This document shows, piece by piece, positions 6,302 to 9,549 of a stretch of DNA of 9,549 bases. Position 1 is the first letter of the stretch; every line of letters begins with the position of its first letter. Origin of the DNA: Bacteroidales bacterium (GTDB taxonomy: Bacteria > Bacteroidota > Bacteroidia > Bacteroidales > F082). The stretch covers positions 1 to 9,549 of the forward strand of contig CAAGMM010000349.1 of assembly GCA_900771045.1 (NCBI GenBank), in the 5' to 3' direction. The translations under genes were made by a program, and so were the position numbers. The notes under the pieces were generated by a model. The model saw nothing but the letters and a program-made list of their open reading frames with translations, did not search any database and was not told where the DNA came from.

Positions 6302-7576
6302 ATGAAACGTTTTTCGCTGTTTGTAGTTTTGTTTTCCGCCTTTCTGCTCGTTTCCTGCAATAAAAGCAGCGGCGACGGTGAAGATGGCAGGTACGTTCTT
6401 GAAGAGGAGGTCGTCTTCTCGCGTCATAACATCCGTTCACCCCTTTCCACTCCCGATTCCGAACTGTCGAAAGTCATCTCGCAGGACTACGCTTGGACTG
6501 ACTGGGGCGTCCCGACGGCTCACCTCACGGAAAGAGGCGCGAGAATCGAACGAAAGATGGGTGAATGGTTTTACGGCTATTCCAACAGTCTGGCGCCGAT
6601 CGATGAAACGAATGCCCTTATATATTCCAACTCGAAACAGAGGACGATAAAGACGGCCGAAAACTTCATCACCGGCTTCAATGCCGAGCTCCCGTTGTTA
6701 CATCTTTATGATGACGACAGTATGGATCCGCTTTTCTTTCCAGCCTATCCCACGATGAATGACAACCTGAAAAGTAGGATTTATGACGATATGAACGCTA
6801 TTGGCGGGATGCCCGGAACAGCCGAAAATCCTTTGATGGGCGTAAACGCCGCCGTAAATGCGATTATCGACAACATTCATTTTATGGAGGATGTCATTGG
6901 ATTCAAAGATTCGCCGTATGCGGCGCAAAACGGAGTGGAACATCTGCCTTCAGATGTGGCTTCGATCATCCTCAATGCGCAGGAAGAGCCGGCGATGACG
7001 GGCGGCTACAAACTCATCAACAGCATAGCCGACGCAGTCGTCCTGCAATATTATGAGACCGGGACAGCCTTCGGAAAATATATTTCCTTGGAAGACATCA
7101 GAAAGGTAGGGAAGGTGAAGACAGTTTATGACGAGGTTCTCTTCGCCAATCGCACCACGGCCGTCATCGTGTCAAACAAACTCGTCAGATACATCAGGGA
7201 CGAGCTGTGCCGCACCGACCGCAAATTCACGTTCCTGTGCGGACATGATTCCAACATCGCGTCTATTTCGACCGCACTCGGCCTCAAGTTCCCGGAAACG
7301 CAAAATGCCGTGGAATTCACGAGTCCTATCGGCTCGAAAATCGTTTTCCGCAAATACAGGCGCGACGATTCCGAATTCATCGACGTCAAACTTATCTACG
7401 CGTCAGTTCAGCAGTTGCGCGAAGAACTGCCCATCGACGTCAACAACAGCCCCGTGATTCTCCCTTTGGAATTCGAAGGATTGTCTAAAAACGCCGACGG
7501 ATATTATACGCTGAAAGATGTGATAACGCGTTTCGACGAGACCATCGCCGAGTATGACGTCATTATGGGGAAATGA
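6302..7576 (+). CDS. Lipoprotein histidine-type acid phosphatase
   Basis: This 424-aa protein belongs to the two-domain histidine phosphatase family (clan 2: acid phosphatases, phytases, glucose-1-phosphatases), which hydrolyse phosphomonoesters through a phosphohistidine. It has a lipoprotein signal peptide: MKRF, a hydrophobic stretch, then LLVSC with the lipidated Cys19. The tail after Cys is rich in Asp, Glu and Gly (DGEDG), possibly favouring surface exposure. The catalytic motif RHGxRxP appears as RHNIRSP (41-47, nucleophile His42), and the distal HD motif is CGHDSNI with His315-Asp316. The ATG at 6302 was chosen over a TTG at 6263 because it directly starts the signal peptide. It is a single-gene unit with its own promoter at 6217. 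Substrate (phytate, sugar phosphate or other) cannot be told from sequence. Confidence 0.88.
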   Translation: MKRFSLFVVLFSAFLLVSCNKSSGDGEDGRYVLEEEVVFSRHNIRSPLSTPDSELSKVISQDYAWTDWGVPTAHLTERGARIERKMGEWFYGYSNSLAPIDETNALIYSNSKQRTIKTAENFITGFNAELPLLHLYDDDSMDPLFFPAYPTMNDNLKSRIYDDMNAIGGMPGTAENPLMGVNAAVNAIIDNIHFMEDVIGFKDSPYAAQNGVEHLPSDVASIILNAQEEPAMTGGYKLINSIADAVVLQYYETGTAFGKYISLEDIRKVGKVKTVYDEVLFANRTTAVIVSNKLVRYIRDELCRTDRKFTFLCGHDSNIASISTALGLKFPETQNAVEFTSPIGSKIVFRKYRRDDSEFIDVKLIYASVQQLREELPIDVNNSPVILPLEFEGLSKNADGYYTLKDVITRFDETIAEYDVIMGK

Positions 7577-7689
7577 TTGCTGGCGTGCTCTATATATCCG
7601 CCGAAAATCCGCAAGTTATCCTCAAAAGTGATCGCCGTGGTAGTAAAGTGTCTGAAAACAACTGTCTTGCTACGGTTTTGCTTGCTTGA
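7573..7689 (+). CDS. 38-codon ORF overlapping the phosphatase stop (doubtful)
   Basis: The ATG at 7573-7575 overlaps the phosphatase TGA (ATGA), an arrangement that permits translational coupling. The frame runs 38 codons, beginning MIAGVLYISAENPQV and ending CLATVLLA, then TGA at 7687-7689. There is no recognisable domain, signal peptide or homolog I can name. It may be an accidental frame in a degraded intergenic stretch. Confidence 0.2.
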   Translation: MIAGVLYISAENPQVILKSDRRGSKVSENNCLATVLLA

Positions 7690-7690
7690 A

Positions 7691-7767
7691 CCGCAACACT
7701 AATAAGTGGAAGACAATATTCAGGGCAACATTTTGTCGCTCAAGATTTTAAGAAGTTAATGTTGCGG
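7691..7767. repeat. Inverted repeat pair CCGCAAC...GTTGCGG
   Basis: CCGCAACACTAA (7691-7702) is the reverse complement of TTAATGTTGCGG (7756-7767) at 11 of 12 positions, with 53 bp between. The right arm is also the core of the shared upstream motif. It could form a long-looped stem or mark the ends of a tiny non-coding element. Nothing else is evident in the 7577-7837 gap apart from the small ORF and promoter. Confidence 0.5.
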
Positions 7768-7776
7768 AATTTAAGG
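7756..7776 (+). repeat. Shared upstream motif, copy B
   Basis: TTAATGTTGCGGAATT then TAAGG matches 6181-6200 apart from one inserted T. It ends 61 bp before the flippase ATG, on the same strand as the gene. Confidence 0.7.
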
Positions 7777-7804
7777 TTGAATAAAAAGCAAACAAAAAAT
7801 TTTG

Positions 7805-7812
7805 TAACTTCG
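7805..7812 (+). promoter_or_regulatory. Weak -7 box candidate for the flippase gene
   Basis: TAACTTCG differs from TAnnTTTG at one position. It lies 25 nt before the ATG and after the shared motif. No good -33 element is seen, so this is tentative. Confidence 0.35.
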
Positions 7813-7837
7813 TCGTCTGTTTAAATAATTTCTTAAA

Positions 7838-9349
7838 ATGGGGAAAAATCCTATAAGGGCTTTGGCGGGTCAGACTGTCGTCTATGGTCTCGGGACAATG
7901 TTGCCGAGGTTTCTTAACTATTTGATGGTCAAGGTTTATACGAGCGTTTTTCCGGCTGAGGAATACGGTCAGGTGACGGAGGTTTATGCGTGGACGGCGC
8001 TTTTTCTCGCGGTTCTGATTTTCGGAATGGAGACGACGTTTTTCCGTTTCGCGCAGAAAATCGACCCGAAAAAGGCCTTTAACAACGCCGGAACGTGGGT
8101 TATCCTGCTTTCAACAGTCTTCATTATTCTGTTTGTCTTTCTTTTCAGATATTTTGCGGCCGCGATAGGCTACGAAAGCGCACCCGAATATGTTCTCCTC
8201 TTCGGTATGATAGTCTTTTTCGATGCCGTTTGCGCCGTGCCTTTCGCAATGCTCCGACAACAGAACGCCGCCCGCCGTTTCAGCATAATAAAAATCGTAA
8301 ACGTCTGTTTCAACATCATTCTCAACATCTTCTTCATCTACATTATTCCGGAAAAAGCGACTTCGCTGGCACGCGTTATGTTCGGGCCTGAAGCCTCACT
8401 CCTCGTGTGGGTCTTCATCGCAAACGTCGTCTCTTCGGCCTTCAACATCCTGCTCCTCGTTCCGCAGTTCAAGATGCTGAAACTGAAGTTCGACAAAGAC
8501 GTCCTCTTCGATATGCTTCGATATGCGTGGCCGATTCTCCTCATCGGTCTGATTGGTATGGTCAATGAAGTAGCCGACAAGCTTCTGATCAGAAGCCTCG
8601 TGCCCGTTCCCGACGACGCTGCGCTTTCCGCTATGGGCAAGACTGCCGACGCTTACCGTGAGTCGCAAATAGGCATTTACGGTGCCAACTACAAACTCGC
8701 CGTCTTGATGACGATTTTCATTCAGATGTTCAGGTTCGCGTCGGAGCCGTTTTTCTTCGGCCATGCGAAAGACCGAAACGCGCCGGAACTTTATTCGCGC
8801 GTGATGACGATCTTCACGGCTTTCTGCCTGCTGATATTCCTCGTCGTGATGCTTTACATAGATGTGTTTAAATATTTTATAGGTAGCGGCAGCGACAATA
8901 TCTACCACGAAGGACTTGTAATTGTTCCTATTGTATTGATAGCCAATATGTTTTATGGAATAGTCTTTAATTTGTCGATTTGGTACAAGTTGTCCGACAG
9001 GACGAGTATAGGTTCCGTGATAACCGGCATCGGAGCCGTGACGACAGTATTGATTTTAATCGGAGCCGTACCGTTCCTGGGTTATAAAGGCGCGGCGTTA
9101 GCTCATCTCGGCTGTTATTCCGTGATGATGCTTGTGTCGTATTTCTGGGGGCAGAAGGTCTTCCCGATTCCTTATCAGGTAGGGCGTATCGGCGTTTATT
9201 TCCTTATGGCGATGGCCGTATTTTTCATTAGTTACGCTTTCGCGGAAATGAATATTTTTTTAAAATTGACAATAAACACTATACTTATATTGTTGTTTAT
9301 TGGCACTATTTTTGCTTTGGAAAGAAAAAACCCGATAAAAATAGAGTAA
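7838..9349 (+). CDS. Wzx-like oligosaccharide flippase (MOP superfamily)
   Basis: This 503-aa inner-membrane protein is almost entirely hydrophobic, with roughly 12-14 helices, matching polysaccharide flippases that move undecaprenyl-linked oligosaccharides to the periplasmic face for O-antigen, capsule or other glycan assembly. The N-terminus (ALAGQTVVYGLGTMLPRF, residues 8-25) is the typical first-helix entry of the family. VFPAEEYGQV (37-46) and GMETTFFRF (63-71) are characteristic of the Bacteroidota branch. A polar stretch near residues 240-280 (PVPDDAALSAMGKTADAY) precedes the second half. Length is normal and the ATG at 7838 fits the family start. It is transcribed alone, between a weak promoter and a terminator, and not next to glycan-building enzymes except the operon about 3 kb upstream. 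Confidence 0.88.
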   Translation: MGKNPIRALAGQTVVYGLGTMLPRFLNYLMVKVYTSVFPAEEYGQVTEVYAWTALFLAVLIFGMETTFFRFAQKIDPKKAFNNAGTWVILLSTVFIILFVFLFRYFAAAIGYESAPEYVLLFGMIVFFDAVCAVPFAMLRQQNAARRFSIIKIVNVCFNIILNIFFIYIIPEKATSLARVMFGPEASLLVWVFIANVVSSAFNILLLVPQFKMLKLKFDKDVLFDMLRYAWPILLIGLIGMVNEVADKLLIRSLVPVPDDAALSAMGKTADAYRESQIGIYGANYKLAVLMTIFIQMFRFASEPFFFGHAKDRNAPELYSRVMTIFTAFCLLIFLVVMLYIDVFKYFIGSGSDNIYHEGLVIVPIVLIANMFYGIVFNLSIWYKLSDRTSIGSVITGIGAVTTVLILIGAVPFLGYKGAALAHLGCYSVMMLVSYFWGQKVFPIPYQVGRIGVYFLMAMAVFFISYAFAEMNIFLKLTINTILILLFIGTIFALERKNPIKIE

Positions 9350-9350
9350 A

Positions 9351-9378
9351 ATCCACCTAAGATTTTTAGGATTTTTTT
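9351..9378 (+). terminator. Intrinsic terminator of the flippase gene
   Basis: CCTAA (9356-9360) and TTAGG (9366-9370) form a short stem with a 5-nt loop. It can be extended by ATCC/GGAT across a small bulge and is followed by A and seven T. It starts just after the stop codon. The stem is short and A/T-rich. Confidence 0.6.
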
Positions 9379-9465
9379 GCGTTCTTTTTGTTTGTGCCGA
9401 AATTTTAGGATTTGCCGTTTTCCAGGTTTTTTCCCGAAAATCAAATACATAAATAAGAATATTTG

Positions 9466-9473
9466 TAAATTTG
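9466..9473 (+). promoter_or_regulatory. Bacteroidota -7 box for the next gene
   Basis: TAAATTTG is a perfect TAnnTTTG match in the A/T-rich stretch after the terminator. A transcript from about 9480 would reach the ATG at 9538 with a leader near 58 nt. A 7-codon frame (MFVALVQ) at 9488-9511 lies inside that leader. Confidence 0.5.
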
Positions 9474-9537
9474 CATTATTAAAACGTATGTTTGTCGCTC
9501 TTGTGCAATAAAAGACTGAAAAATTCGTTATAGTCGT

Positions 9538-9549
9538 ATGGAACAACAA
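9538..9549 (+). CDS. Possible start of the next gene (4 codons, partial)
   Basis: ATG at 9538 opens MEQQ and is cut by the window end. The only support is the well-placed -7 box and terminator upstream. No identity can be given. Confidence 0.3.

Noticed and set aside
8396..8908. A 170-codon minus-strand frame inside the flippase gene.
   Set aside because: It is an antisense shadow with highly charged, low-plausibility composition.

Overview
The window looks like a chromosomal segment from a gut-type member of the Bacteroidales (Bacteroidota). The evidence is the Bacteroidota -7 promoter signature TAnnTTTG ahead of several genes, little Shine-Dalgarno signal, and protein families typical of the group: a Fibrobacter-paralogous-domain-like surface protein, a YfhO-type membrane protein, a lipoprotein histidine phosphatase with an RHN variant motif, and a MOP-superfamily flippase. 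This assignment is inferred from sequence style and recalled family knowledge, not from a database search.

Layout. At 1-794 is the 3' part of a G/C-rich gene for a probable secreted or surface protein, followed by a strong A/T-rich hairpin. The gap 795-1112 holds two tandem arrays of 7-bp units, the first copy of a roughly 75-bp dispersed repeat, and a promoter. At 1113-4965 a two-gene operon encodes a YfhO-family polytopic protein and a GT4 glycosyltransferase; a very short PHP-like ORF overlaps its end and may be a gene remnant. On the minus strand at 5035-5964 is ribF (riboflavin kinase/FAD synthetase), which is convergent with that operon. The gap 5965-6301 holds the second, inverted copy of the dispersed repeat (with a 49-codon Cys-rich ORF), several palindromic modules and the promoter of the next gene. 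At 6302-7576 is a lipoprotein histidine-type phosphatase, with a 38-aa ORF overlapping its stop. The gap 7577-7837 holds a long-looped inverted repeat and a 20-21-bp motif also found upstream of the phosphatase. At 7838-9349 is a Wzx-like flippase, followed by a terminator, another perfect TAnnTTTG box and the first codons of a possible next gene at the window edge.

How the genes relate. The YfhO-like protein, the GT4 enzyme and the flippase fit a cell-envelope glycan theme (lipid-linked sugar assembly, transfer and export), although the flippase is a separate transcription unit and no sugar-nucleotide genes are present. ribF is housekeeping. The phosphatase is probably a membrane-anchored phosphate-scavenging enzyme.

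I do not see a clear new defence, mobile or biosynthetic system. The most unusual content is in the intergenic DNA: a family of short dispersed repeats oriented toward downstream start codons, heptamer arrays abutting one copy, and recurring palindromic modules ending in ATTAAGG.
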